Source: Oenanthe sinensis
Lineage: Eukaryota > Streptophyta > Magnoliopsida > Apiales > Apiaceae
Length of the DNA stretch: 64,000 nt
Direction: 5' to 3'
NCBI GenBank assembly: GCA_028671895.1
Contig: CM053801.1
Location: 15,847,375 to 15,911,374, forward strand
Positions 25,149 to 36,076 of the stretch are shown piece by piece. The position numbers and the translations under genes are program-made. The notes below the pieces were generated by a model, which had not been told where the DNA came from, did no database searches, and was given only the letters and a program-made list of their open reading frames with translations. Each line of letters opens with the position of its first letter. Position 1 is the stretch's first letter.

Positions 25149-25252
25149 GGCCCAGATACTCATAGATGCCCCATTCCAATTTAAACGGAATGCCCAAAAA
25201 TAAATAAGGCCCAATGCATGTTCCTATTATATTATAAATAAATTTAGGGTTT
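25149..25252 (+). promoter_or_regulatory. Ribosomal-protein promoter motifs: two site II elements and a telo-box
   Basis: GGCCCA occurs at 25149-25154 and 25208-25213 (TGGGCC on the other strand), and TTTAGGGTTT (telo-box) at 25243-25252. Site II plus telo-box is the standard plant arrangement upstream of ribosomal protein and other growth genes, bound by TCP and telobox factors. The ATG is about 95 bases downstream. Confidence 0.75.
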
Positions 25253-25346
25253 GTTAGCCTGCCGCCTTTGCAATAGCAGACTGCTCATTCACCTCCACAC
25301 ACACACAAAAAAAAACACACAGCAGCAGCAGCAGCTCCCCGTCAAG

Positions 25347-25902
25347 ATGGTTAGTTTTCATTCATATATTTATGTAATAATATGTTATGTTATATATATA
25401 TATGCTAATTAATTTATAATAATAAACTTATAGACTCTCTCAAACGATATCGACTTGTTGCACCCACCTGCTGATGTTGAGAAGAGGAAGCATAAGCTCA
25501 AGCGTCTCGTTCAGACCCCCAATTCTTTCTTTATGGTACCACCACTCTTTCCTTATTGTTTTCTTCATTTTATATGTATGTTTGTATGTATGTGTTCCCT
25601 ATGTCTGATCATATGTTGCTGTTATGTTCTGTCTAGGATGTGAAATGCCAAGGTTGCTTTAACATGTAAGTTAATACAACTCTTTGTGTTTATTATGTAT
25701 GTATAGTGTATGGGTTTTGTTCATTTGTTTGAATATTAGTGTAATATTGATTTTTATAATTTGTTAAAATTGCAGCACCACTGTGTTTAGTCACTCCCAG
25801 ACTGTTGTGGTGTGTGGCAACTGTCAGACAGTGTTATGCCAGCCAACTGGAGGTCGTGCGAGGCTTACAGAAGGATCCTCATTTAGGAGGAAGAGTGATT
25901 GA
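25347..25902 (+). CDS. RPS27: 40S ribosomal protein eS27
   Basis: Four exons: 25347-25349 (the ATG alone), 25434-25535, 25637-25665 and 25776-25902. They code for 86 residues, the usual eS27 length. The product is a small-subunit ribosomal protein with a C4 zinc ribbon: Cys39 and Cys42 in CQGC, Cys58 and Cys61 in CGNC. N-terminal TLSNDIDLLHPPADVEKRKH and the C-terminal GRARLTEGCSFRRKSD are typical. The first intron falls directly after the start codon, as in many plant ribosomal protein genes. The leader just before the ATG holds CAGCAGCAGCAGCAG. The frame continues unbroken across all joins; the longer open frame starting at 25805 is another reading of exon 4. Confidence 0.96.
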
Positions 25903-27190
25903 TGCGTGCTCTGAATCGGTCAGTTGGTTTAGAGATGAAACTATAACTACTTTTCGACTTGGGGTATCTTTGATATGTTGGTATGAATTGATGTTGGACT
26001 GTTTTATTGATAATTTATTAGTGTTCTGTACTTCCGATACTTTTGTTTCTGTAGTTGGATCAATTGTGTTTCGCGGTTGATAGTTTATTGTAGCGGAATT
26101 TTGATGGAAGCAAAAGTATCGCTTACAATTGCAGCTCCTCTCTTTTTTATCAGTTTTTAAATGCCTTTTTTTTTAAACGTCTAGCAGAATATAAGGCTGC
26201 ATTGAAATATCCCCTTTAGCTGATATCCCATCAATGCCCAAGTGTAGCTGATAAAATTCAAAAAGTATGAACCTTATCTGGTGTACATAATTTTCTAAAT
26301 TTTCAAGGAGTTTGAAAGATTTATTGTGGCTTTCAAAAGATGATTCGCCACCATTTAGTTGAATATGGTTTCTTCTTGCAGTAGAGTCCAATTTCTTGTC
26401 ATTTTTACTCGGCCATCTTCAATTTTTGGTAGTTGGTTGTAATTCTCTCCAGAAACTCTTGAAACATATTTATATGAACAGCCACATGTACATTTAATGC
26501 GACGATTTATAAGTTCTTATATAAAGTTATCTACACTGGAAATCAAGGGCAGCCTTTGGGTAAAACTCTTGAGATAACTTTACATAGTATTTTTAACTTG
26601 TGCTTGTATAAAGAAATATCAGGCACTGAATGAATGAAATGAGTGGGACTAATTCCTTCCGGATAATGAAGGTACCACAACAGTCTTCCCATTCTTTCCC
26701 AGTGGATCATTCTTCTCCCTAAGAATGGAACAAAACAAATTCACCTATACAACAGTAAGGGAAAAAACCATCAAGAAACATCTTGCTTTTGATGTCCCAT
26801 GATTCTGATTTTTGTTGATTGTTGATTATTAGCAGTCTTCTGAAGTAAAGTCTTCTGTGGAAGGATATTATATAATTAGGTTTTGAGAGAATTTTGGGGT
26901 ACGATAGAGAGGTGAGCATTGTTAAGTCGTATGCAGTAGTGTATCCTTTGATCAGAACTATTAATGAATCTAGTGTTGCTGAATCCTTAACACTGTTATA
27001 CTTCGATTTGAATGATTTGCTGTTAAGTGAATTTTAATGCTTATAGTGTTGTTTCAGTTTGAGTGTAGTTTAAGTTAGATATTTTCATTATATATTTTGA
27101 TATTTTCTTGTGAAAGGAAACTCTGATAATAACATTGCTGGTATATTTTTTCATTGCTTTTAAGTTTCTTTTTTAAATGTTTCGTGTGCT
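25903..27190. other. RPS27 3' flank, no gene seen
   Basis: About 1.3 kb holding the RPS27 3'UTR and AT-rich DNA. Short open frames on the - strand at 26173-26391 and 26719-26919 have no family resemblance that I can recognise and no support as exons. Confidence 0.45.
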
Positions 27191-27192
27191 GA

Positions 27193-27357
27193 AATTTTGA
27201 TTGTATTTTTTTTGTTTGAATAATTAGGCTTATATGCCTTACAAATGAGTATCTGTTCTAACAAATCTTGGGGTGAGTGAGAATCGAACCTAGGAATTGG
27301 GACGACAAGATAAGCCTTTATCACTTGAGCTAGGCACTCAATTTTGATTGTATTTTT
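27193..27357 (-). mobile_element. tRNA-derived SINE with 18-bp target duplication
   Basis: The body 27211-27339 reads on the - strand. It has an A-box-like TGCCTAGCTCAAGTGATA near the 5' end, a B-box GGTTCGATTCT (27290-27280), and an A-rich tail (CAAACAAA...) merging with the flank. Perfect 18-base direct repeats AATTTTGATTGTATTTTT (+ strand sense) flank it at 27193-27210 and 27340-27357. This is the full set of marks of a retroposed SINE, about 130 bases long. Confidence 0.85.
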
Positions 27358-27959
27358 AATTACTCCATGTTGAATTAAGTCCAGAGATTTTGTGAAAAAC
27401 CAGTTAATTAAAGTTATATAAGTGATTTTAGTTGCTAAATACAAGGTTGTTTGTATAACAAGTACAAACATGTGTAGACCCGATAATTTACCACACGAAA
27501 ATCTATTATAATCAAATCTGTTAAAGTAAAACACTGGGCAGCCGAGAACGAAGGTGTTGAGAAACTTTACAAGCTAGGGTCATCTCAAAGTCACAACTCA
27601 CAGTCCCAAATGGAAACAAACTGACTTTGTAACCCAGTCTTAAAACATTGCAAGTTCTACGAGAGCTTCAACTAAACATGCCAAGTTATAGGCTTTTTGC
27701 CATGAAAGAGAAACCAAAACCTATGCCTATTGAGTGCATGACAATAAAATTGCCACAAACACACAATAGTCAGAAGCCAGTCCTGGACCCCGGGGCACCC
27801 CCAATTTAATGGTCCAACAATGAAGCAGGTATGGATAGACGTATATAGTATAAAAACTAGATCACTCATTCATTTCAACACAAAGAACTCGTGTTTATCA
27901 GATCTGCAACTGAGTTTGATCTTTTGCAAGTACGCGACTTGCGTAAACACATAGAGCAA

Positions 27960-28070
27960 CCAATAGGACACTAGAACCCTCCACCAACATTGTATTGTTG
28001 GAGAGGGGAATCGAACCCTCTGCCTCTCATATAAGAACGGGGAGTCGCAATCTTTTGGCCAAAGACCTTT
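27960..28070 (-). mobile_element. tRNA-like SINE remnant
   Basis: On the - strand there is GGTCTTTGGCCAAAAGATTG followed 45 bases on by GGGTTCGATTCCCCTCTCC, resembling the A and B boxes of a tRNA-derived SINE head. The cloverleaf is not complete, so I do not call a tRNA. No tail or target duplication is clear. Confidence 0.4.
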
Positions 28071-28073
28071 ATT

Positions 28074-29094
28074 TAGAGCAAGTCAAATGTTAATGTTAAA
28101 ATATATTGTAGCTATTGCTATAATATGAAATCAAAAAGTACATTTTGGTGTTAAAATAGATTTCATGTTCCAATGCATGTTTTCAAAATAGAACCAATAC
28201 ATGTAAAATTAAGTAATTTTTCAATCAATAATATAAAATATAGTATTGAATTTGCTAAAATAGATCTTTTTATATTAATTTCCCTCCTTGCATGTCTGGC
28301 AATTATAACTACATCTGTACTTGGTTTTAAATACAGAACCAAATATGCATTTTTCTATTTTAGCACCTCCTCTTGTGACATTGCATTGAAGTGCTATTGA
28401 TGTGAATTCAAAGACACAAGCATGAGTCACAAAGCTTACTTGGACGACATGGAATGAAGGATGGATGGATGAAGCTTGGCAAGTAGTTTAATCCACTAAC
28501 ATGGTTGATTATTATATATTTATTAAGTAGATATTTGGCTTGCAAGTTTTTCCCTTCCAATTAAAAGGGTTTTTCTTATTTTAAGCACTTAGGTTTTATT
28601 TTCCTTGTTGAATTTGGTTTTTATATCTATTTCTATTTAGATTGGGATTTTGATGGGTTTCCTAGATGGAGTCAAGTATTAACTAAGTATAGTTGATATT
28701 GGATTCTTTTTTAGATTCCTATTATGTATAGGTTATTTATCTAGCCTATATATATCCCATATCTTGTAATCTTTTAATAACCATATGATGATATAAAACT
28801 TTTTTTTTTGAGAATAAACTATGAGTAGTTTTTCTTTCTTTTAAACTTCAATTACTGGATTGTTTTGAGGGTTAGATTCAAATTACTTAGTTTCTAGACT
28901 GATGTAAGGAGTTTGAGATTTAAGGTTCGCGTTTCTGGATTGATCATGTTCTTTGAAATATTGGTTCGTGGTGTTATTTTCTAATCTTCGAAGATAGATT
29001 CTCAAGAAGGGCAGAAAATTCATATCAGCTATGTACAATAATTGATAATATATTATAGAAATAGTATTTCGTGGTGTTGCATTGGACTTGCTCT
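28074..29094. mobile_element. MITE-like termini enclosing a possible solo LTR
   Basis: The left end AGAGCAAGTCAAATGTTAAT is mirrored at the right by GCATTGGACTTGCTCTT. Another half-matching end (GCATTGAAGTGCT) lies at about 28382. Between 28399 and about 29029 the sequence has LTR-like traits: a TG start (TGATGTGAATTC), CCTATATATATCCC as a TATA-like box, TTGTAATC, an end in TTCA, then TATCAGC, which resembles part of a tRNA-Met primer site. No internal coding region follows. Confidence 0.3.
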
Positions 29095-30960
29095 TGGGCG
29101 CTGTATTTTTAAAACAGTTATTTCAAAATAAGAAAGAAGGCAATATCCTTTTTAAGCTGTCTTGCCTTTGTATGTCAAACGGAGGGCAATAAATCCATAC
29201 CACTATACCAGCATGCTTGATTGCACAACTCGATGATAATTTTATTGTTCTTGCACTATGATCACCAAGCAGGTTTTATATAAACAATTGGGATGCATAT
29301 GGATAGATATGATTGAAAATGTGGAAGAAAAAATAATATATATTATTAATGATGTGGGAAATTGAGAATATTAAAAGTGCCCCAAAAAATTTATAGTTTA
29401 ACAAAGAAGTGGACAGGAGGCAAACCTTCATGGCTTGTCTTTTCTTTGTTACATTACATCCTATCCCTATCTTGAGCATATATATCATAATTCATAGACA
29501 GAGAACAAGCCAAACTGAGTTGACTTGGGTAAACGCTTATTGTCATATTGTGAGTACTATATATCACTACACTTTTATGATATGAATGTAAGTTTTGGAA
29601 GGGTTTTATTACCAGATTCTAGCTGTACTTACGTTGCCACTTGGTTCGGGCCAAAACTAAAATATACGTTTTCCACTTGGTTAGTGAGCTTGCTTATTAA
29701 TTATACTGTAGTAATTTATTTATTATTTATTTATACATTGTAAGAAATTATAATTCATTCTAATTTTATGCAAAATTAAATGTATTTTTGATTATAGTTG
29801 GACAGAATTTGAGTCAAATTCACAAAATTATAATTACATTGATTGCAGTTTGTGTCAGATAGTTAGCAGCTATATAGTATAATTTTAATCGCTTTTTAAA
29901 TATACTATACAAATTTGATGTTTAATAATTTAGTGTGTTTATTTTTAACTATACTCTTTATATAATTTTTTTGTTATTAAAAATATTTGAACTTAACAAA
30001 AATGTATTATAAAGTGGAGTGAGAAAATTTGTATTTTCAAGAATAACAAAATGCTCTTTATAAATAAGAAATTAAAAGAGAGATTTAGTAATTCATCAAA
30101 TATCTTTTGGAACAGCATTTTAATCCTTCTCCCGTGCTCTTAATGTAAAAGACAAAAAAACAAATTATTTGAAAATGTTGTAGGAAGTATTGCTAGATAT
30201 AAAAACACACCAACTTATTGGAAGCAATTTTTTTTTTTTTTGAATTAAGCATATTTGAAGATGCTTTTTTGTTAGATACCAACTACCAGTATATATTTGC
30301 ACCAACTTTTATGTACAAAATGCCAAATTTCACTCCGGTGGTCAGTAGGGCGGTTCCTAACATATTCAGATCCGGGTCAAAAGTTTTAAATGGGTCATTT
30401 AAAAATTTTTCACATCATAACTATAAAAAATATAAAAAAAATCATATGATATAATAAAAGGTTACGGTAATTTTTTTCCAAACTTTCACTTATTTCCACC
30501 GAAATTTTATCAAGTTTGCTTGAAAGTCTATTTTTTCGATAACAAATTTAGCCATAATTCTTTTATGACTCTTCTCACTTATCAACTCATTTTTTTTGCT
30601 TTTCACATCCACATAATTGTTTTTTAGGTAATATCATATAAATCTCATTAAAATTCTCATTAAAAATAACATTATAATATCACCTCAAATAAAATAGATA
30701 GTTGACAATATATATATATTTATATGAGTTTTAAGACAAAATTTTACTAATTACACTAGATTATATTGTTTTGATATAAAATATATATAACCAAATACCA
30801 GTGCAACTCTATTTTTCTTTTTTAGTAATGAATTATCTAGTTTTTTAGAATATATATATACATATGTAATTAGTACTTATTTTTAGTTTTATAAGTTAAT
30901 TATAAATTTATATTTTGTTAATAATATTGACTTTGTAATATTTTTAACTAAGTAAGATAT
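29095..30960. other. Gene-free AT-rich stretch
   Basis: No open frame with family resemblance and no repeat that I can classify. It contains homopolymer A/T runs and a (TA)n patch near 30710. Confidence 0.5.
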
Positions 30961-30989
30961 ATGTGTGTGTATATATATATACTAACTTT

Positions 30990-31350
30990 TTTTTAAAAAA
31001 ATATGCCCCAAAGTTTTTTAAAAAAAATATGCCTCACATTTTTTTGGCCCGGGTAGTTTCCCTCCTGCCCCCATCGGGGCCGGGCCTGGTGATCAGTTGG
31101 TCTCACACATATACAAGAACTCATGATAATACAATGTGTGTGTGCGGGTTTGGTCTTCGGGTAAGAAGCTATGAGCATGTGGTGTATAAAAGATTGGGAA
31201 GTTGTCGGCAAGGATAGCATGTGGGAAATCATGTTATTGCATTTTCTACTGATTCTAAAGGGACGGGGGCCTCCGATCCATCTACTCTACCTCTGTTTAT
31301 GCAGCAAATTATTCAGCTTGAAATTTGCACCACCGTTCGATTGAATTGAG
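30990..31350 (+). pseudogene. Possible fragment of a copia-type gag/protease linker
   Basis: One frame reads YEHVVYKRLGSCRQG, meets a TAG at 31215-31217, and continues in the same frame as AFSTDSKGTGASDPS and LPLFMQQIIQLEI. This resembles the region after the zinc knuckle of copia gag polyproteins. The cysteines of the knuckle are not properly spaced. The fragment is on the + strand, opposite to the element at 31.8-36.1 kb, so it is a separate remnant. Upstream, TTTTTTAAAAAAAATATGCC is repeated imperfectly. Confidence 0.35.
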
Positions 31351-32022
31351 TATTAAATAGTCTATGTGCATGAATCGGTTGGGGCTAGTTACACTTTGTC
31401 TGTTAATTTTATCGGAAAGTATAAGATTTTGGCCATGTTCGATTTATCTAATAAATAATTTATAAATTGAAAGAAATATTAATCAATAACGATCGAGATC
31501 TTAGCTCGAAAGCAAATATATGCAGGACGGCAGTAATGAAACTAGGTGGAAAAATAAAAAACAACATAGCATGTAATATGTGTAGTAAAGAAAAAGATGA
31601 AACAATGAACAAATAGCAGAAAGCTTGATGATCATTTGCAATAGCTTGTAACTCTATTGTTTTCTTTTCTTCTTTCTTAACTGATCCACCCAGATCCACT
31701 CTCTTGTAACAGAAAAAAAAAAATAGAATTTAGAATTTGTCTATGAAAATACAACTTTGACCTTCACACTTCTCGTAATGACACACATGCTCCTTTCTCT
31801 ATTTACACTATATATAAATCACTTGCATTACTCCCCCTCAAGCTGAGCATGAGGAGGTCTGGTTGCTCCAAACTTGGTGAGTAAGAATTGATGTTGTTTG
31901 GCAGAGATTGGATTGGTCAACAGATCAGCTACTTGAGAATGATAAGGCAAATATTGAGTAAAAATGTCCCCAGCCTGCACCTTTTCTCTGATGAAGTGGC
32001 AGTCTAACTCAACATGCTTAGT

Positions 32023-32428
32023 TCACTCATGTTGCACAGGATTAGCCACAATAGAAAGAGCAACTACATTATCACATTTGAGCACAGTTGGTGGCAGATC
32101 ATGAATTCTCATGTCTTTGAGCAAAGCTGTCATCCAAGTAATTTCACAAGCTGTATGCGCCATGGACCGATACTCAGCTTTAGCTGTAGACCTAGTCACC
32201 ACAACTTGTATTTTACTTTTCCAGGAGATGGGAGAATTTCTAAGAAGTAGACAGAAGCCTGTAGTTAACCTTCGAGTATGAAGGGCAACTAGCCCAATCA
32301 CTGTTACAATAAGTAGTGAGTTCTGCAGCAGCAGAAGAAGCTAACAGTATACCTTGAGTACTAGTACCTGCTAGATATCTAAGTAATCTTTTAGCTGCCT
32401 GCATATGTACATTAGTTGGTTGATGCAT
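32023..32428 (-). pseudogene. copia RNase H remnant
   Basis: 32428-32240 contains RLLRYLAGTSTQGIL and YCNSDWASCP. 32301-32023, in a shifted frame, contains TAKAEYRSMAHTACEITWM and LKCDNVVALSI. These are the hallmark copia RNase H motifs. A frameshift lies in the overlap. Confidence 0.85.
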
Positions 32429-32431
32429 GAA

Positions 32432-33616
32432 TTATGCTAAAGTGTGCACAACATAAGTGATGTCTGGCCTTGTGACAGTGAGATAAATGAGCTTGCCAAG
32501 TAACTGCTGATAAGGATGAGGATTAGGCAGAATTTGACCTTGTCTATGACTTAGTTTAAGATGAGCATATAAAGGCACCTTCAATGGAGTAGTTGTGGTT
32601 AAATCAGGCTCTTTTAGTAAGTCTATGACATACTTCTTTTGACATACAAAGAAGCCATCATCAGACCTATCAATCTCTAAGCCCAAAAAATACCTAACAT
32701 CACCCAGTTCCTTCATATGAAAAGATTGAGCCAACATTTGCTTGAGTTCAATAATAGAAGAATTATTGCCAGATATCAACAAATCATCAACATAAACCAA
32801 CACCATGACAATAACATCATTGAAAGTCTTAGAGAATAAGTTGTAATCACTCTTGGATTGAGAGTAACCCATGTCGATGAGAGTAACATACATTTTTTTA
32901 TTCTACTGCCTTGGTGCTTGCTTAAGCCCATAAAGACTTTTCCTAAGTTTACAGACCAAATCAGAACTCTGAGCATTAGATATCAATGTCATACCTGATA
33001 CAATTCTGATGCCCAATTCAGAGTAACCATGTGGGAGTTTCATGTACACTATTTCTTCCAAATCCCCATGTAGAAACACATTTGTAATGTCAATTTGAAT
33101 ACCAATCCAGTCAAATATTGAAGCAACCGCTAACATGACTCTAACCGTAGACATCTTTGCTACTGGAGCAAATGTCTAGTCATAATTCACCACATAGGCC
33201 TGTTTACACCCAAGAGCTACTAATATGGATTTATGCCTTTCAATGGTACCATTAAGATTGTATTTTGTTTTATACAACAATTTATAACCTATAGATTTTT
33301 GCCCTGCAGGAAGTGTAACTACATCCCATATTTGATTCTTTTCAAGAGCTTCTAATTCCAAATTCATTGCTTGAACCCAATGCTCATGTTGCATGGCATC
33401 CTTGAAACACAGAGTAGCCTGTAAAGATGCTTGAAAATAGAAAAATTGAGGATGGACAACCAATGATGCTGTAGGATTCAGACATGTGGCTTTTGCTAAT
33501 GAAGATGTATATGAAATCAGCCATCTAGGTGTCTTAATACGCCTAGTTGATCTTCTTAATTCAGCAATAATGAGAACATAACTCACAGGTACATCAGAAT
33601 TGGAAGTAGAACCCAA
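32432..33616 (-). pseudogene. copia reverse transcriptase remnant
   Basis: 33616-33176 has the start of the RT domain (HEHWVQAMNLELEALEKNQIW without its usual continuation). 33154-32903 has IDITNVFLHGDLEEIVYMKL and KLRKSLYGLKQAPRQ. 32893-32432 has LVYVDDLLISG with the YVDD catalytic pair, then DVRYFLGLEI. The pieces share one frame but are separated by in-frame stops. Confidence 0.85.
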
Positions 33617-33742
33617 TATACCATAATCTTAAGTGAAAAAATCATCATCTGTATAGGCTATAGGTGATATATAAGGAAGAGATATAGGAACATGAGACAT
33701 ATAATAGGCATTAGAAGTCTCATTGAAAGGAAATATATGTTT

Positions 33743-34812
33743 CTAAAATTTCACATCTCTAGACACCGAGGTTGTCATAGTCAGCAAATTTAACAATAGG
33801 TACCCTTTTTGTGTAGGAGGATATCTCAGAAAGACACAAGGTAAAGCTTTACCAGTAAACTTATCAGATTGTGAAGCATTATTAGCAACAAATGCTAAAC
33901 ATCCAAACACTTTAAATGCTTGATAGTCAACACGTTCTTGAAACAAGATTTCATAAGGAATTTTGTAGTCGAGGGCCTGAGTTGGTAGTCTGTTAATGAT
34001 GTATACTGAGGTCATTACACAATCACCCTAAAAATTTAAATCCAATTCAGACTAAAACCTCAAAGATCTTGTCATTTCCAACACATTTCTGTGTTTTCTT
34101 TCCATTATTGCATTCTGTTGTGGCCTATGAACGCAAGAAGTCTGATGCACTATACTATACTTAGCATACAATTCTCTGCACTTACCATCATGAAACTCAA
34201 CTGCATTATCTGATCGAATAGTCTGTATTTTATTATCAAAATGAGTTAAGACATACTGATAGAACATCTGAATCTAAATTATTCTAGAGTAATCATCAAC
34301 TATTGTCAAAAAATACTTGTACTTATCCCTTGTACAGACTTTGTAAGGACCTCAAGTATCTAAATGTATCAATTGAAAAGCAGCAGTGGCATGACTAGAA
34401 CTCAATTGATATGGTAACTTCTGAAATTTAGATAAGGGAAAGTAACACATACTTGATCAGAAGCATTTTACGCATATTTGTGCAGTTCTGGAATCTGAGA
34501 CATTACCATCTTTGAGATATGCCCAAGTCTGTTGTGCCATAAATTGTATGGTTGAATTTTTGATGAAGTAACACTAAGACCTGTCTTGCTGTTTGGGTTT
34601 TTTGCACAACTATCCAGATAGTACAAACCATTCTCTAATTTACCAACAACCTTTACTTGCTTAAACTTTGTGTCTATAATCTGACATGAATCAGGTAAGA
34701 ACATAACCTCACACTGATTTTCTTGTGCAAGTTTATGAATAGACAACAAATTATGCTGAAATTGTGGCACATACAACACTTTAGTCAACCTCAAACCATT
34801 ATGAAGATTCAT
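33743..34812 (-). pseudogene. copia integrase remnant
   Basis: 34812-34468 carries the pre-integrase region (LWHNRLGHIS). 34267-34052 carries the core with SDNAVEF and PQQNAIMERKHRN, parts of the D-D-35-E site. 34015-33743 carries TSVYIINRLPTQAL, typical of the end of the core, and VFGCLAFV. A frame change lies between 34468 and 34267, and a stop falls between each pair of pieces. Confidence 0.8.
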
Positions 34813-34842
34813 ATATCCTATATGAGTTATAGTAGCAACAAC

Positions 34843-35064
34843 TCATGTTGGAATATTAATTGTTGAACCAATATCAGCAGGTACAACATTTAATAGATTT
34901 GTTAAGGATGAGGTCATGTGATCTGATGCTCTAGAATCCATGATCCACCTTGAGGTTTTACCAGTTGCTGAAAAATAACTTACCATTCCAGAGAATGCCT
35001 CTAATTCATCATCTGTATATGGAAATCTTGTATTGTCTAGTAACAATTTTAATAATTGTGCCAA
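34843..35064 (-). pseudogene. copia protease remnant with altered active site
   Basis: The segment WIMDSRASDHMT near 34940 corresponds to the aspartic protease motif of copia elements, usually D-S-G-A. The glycine is replaced by arginine, which should abolish activity. It lies in the same frame as the second gag fragment, separated by stop codons. Confidence 0.75.
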
Positions 35065-35175
35065 TTATTGTGTAGTAAGATGCACTGTAGAAGATTCCAC
35101 GCCTTTAATATCATGAATCTGATAAGCATTATTACCCATTCTAGAGTTTGCTGGTTTGTTACCAGTCCACCTTGT

Positions 35176-36058
35176 CTAAAAACCTGATTTTGACAAGAAT
35201 TTGATCCTTGATTTTTTGACATTTTTATTATACCACTCAGGAAATTCAATCTTATGCCAACACTTATAAGTTGTATGTCCTCGTTTATGACACACATTAC
35301 AGATTACAACCTTCTCAGATTGAACTGTATTTCCTTGACTAATCATAGCAGAGAAATCATCATTATCACACATTTTTAACAACTCTAGTTGATTTTCCTC
35401 TTGTTGAATAGCTGCACAAGCTACTTCAACAGACGATAATGGAGTACTCATTAACAGTTGAGACCTAATAGAACTATACGCATCATCCAATCCATTAAGA
35501 AAGTGAAACAACTTTGATTCCGCTTTTTGCATATGAACAACTTTCAACAATTTAACAGTATCATGAGTACTAGTAGTGATTGCAGGTAAGACATTCATGA
35601 CGTTCAATTCTTCCCAAACATTACTCATAGACGTATAGTAATCAACAATTGAGAGTTTATATTGCTTCATGAGAAATAGATCACGAGTGAGTTTATACTT
35701 TCTAGATCCATTAGTTACAGCAAATCAAGTCTCTAATTGCAACTAGATAACATGAGCAGAATTGACAAACAAGATTGATTTATGAATAGAATCAAAAGCA
35801 CAATTATGAATCTAAGAAATTACCAGATTGTTGCATGTATCCCACTATAGTCCTTCGGTTACATACAACCGTTCCGTTAACAAACCATAACTTCCGTTTA
35901 GATGCCAATTGTATCTCAAACGATTGTTTCCAAGTGCAATAATCACCAGAACCAGTAAGTTTTGCTACACTAACTGATAACTGACCATCAGATGGATGAA
36001 TGAATAACAAATTTTGTAGATTTGAGAAATTAAATCGAGTTGCAGAGTTAGCCGCCAT
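35176..36058 (-). pseudogene. copia gag remnant with zinc knuckle
   Basis: The first part (36058-35804) starts MAANSATRFNFSNLQ and has the gag feature LTGSGDYCTWKQSFEIQL. It then hits a stop, and the reading continues from 35670 in another frame. The second part has the gag core (SMSNVWEELN, FLNGLDDAYSSIRSQLL) and a CCHC zinc knuckle CNVCHKRGHTTYKC near 35295. At least one frameshift separates the two halves. Confidence 0.8.
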
Positions 36059-36076
36059 TGTTATACATGAAAAAAT

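Larger units (their letters stand above)
31500..36076 (-). mobile_element. Defective Ty1/copia LTR retrotransposon
   Basis: Fragments in the copia order gag, protease, integrase, reverse transcriptase, RNase H run from 36058 down to 32023 on the - strand. A purine-rich tract (TTGAGGGGGAG, 31841-31831) follows RNase H at the usual place for the plus-strand primer, so a 3' LTR should begin near 31830. Its far end near 31500 is a guess. I find no matching 5' LTR: upstream of gag the sequence is the terminal repeat of another element. The polyprotein is broken by several stops and at least three changes of frame, so the copy is dead. Confidence 0.85.

Noticed and set aside
27960..28070. Possible tRNA gene
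   Set aside because: A- and B-box-like sequence is present, but the acceptor stem and anticodon arm do not form a proper cloverleaf, so a SINE head is more likely.
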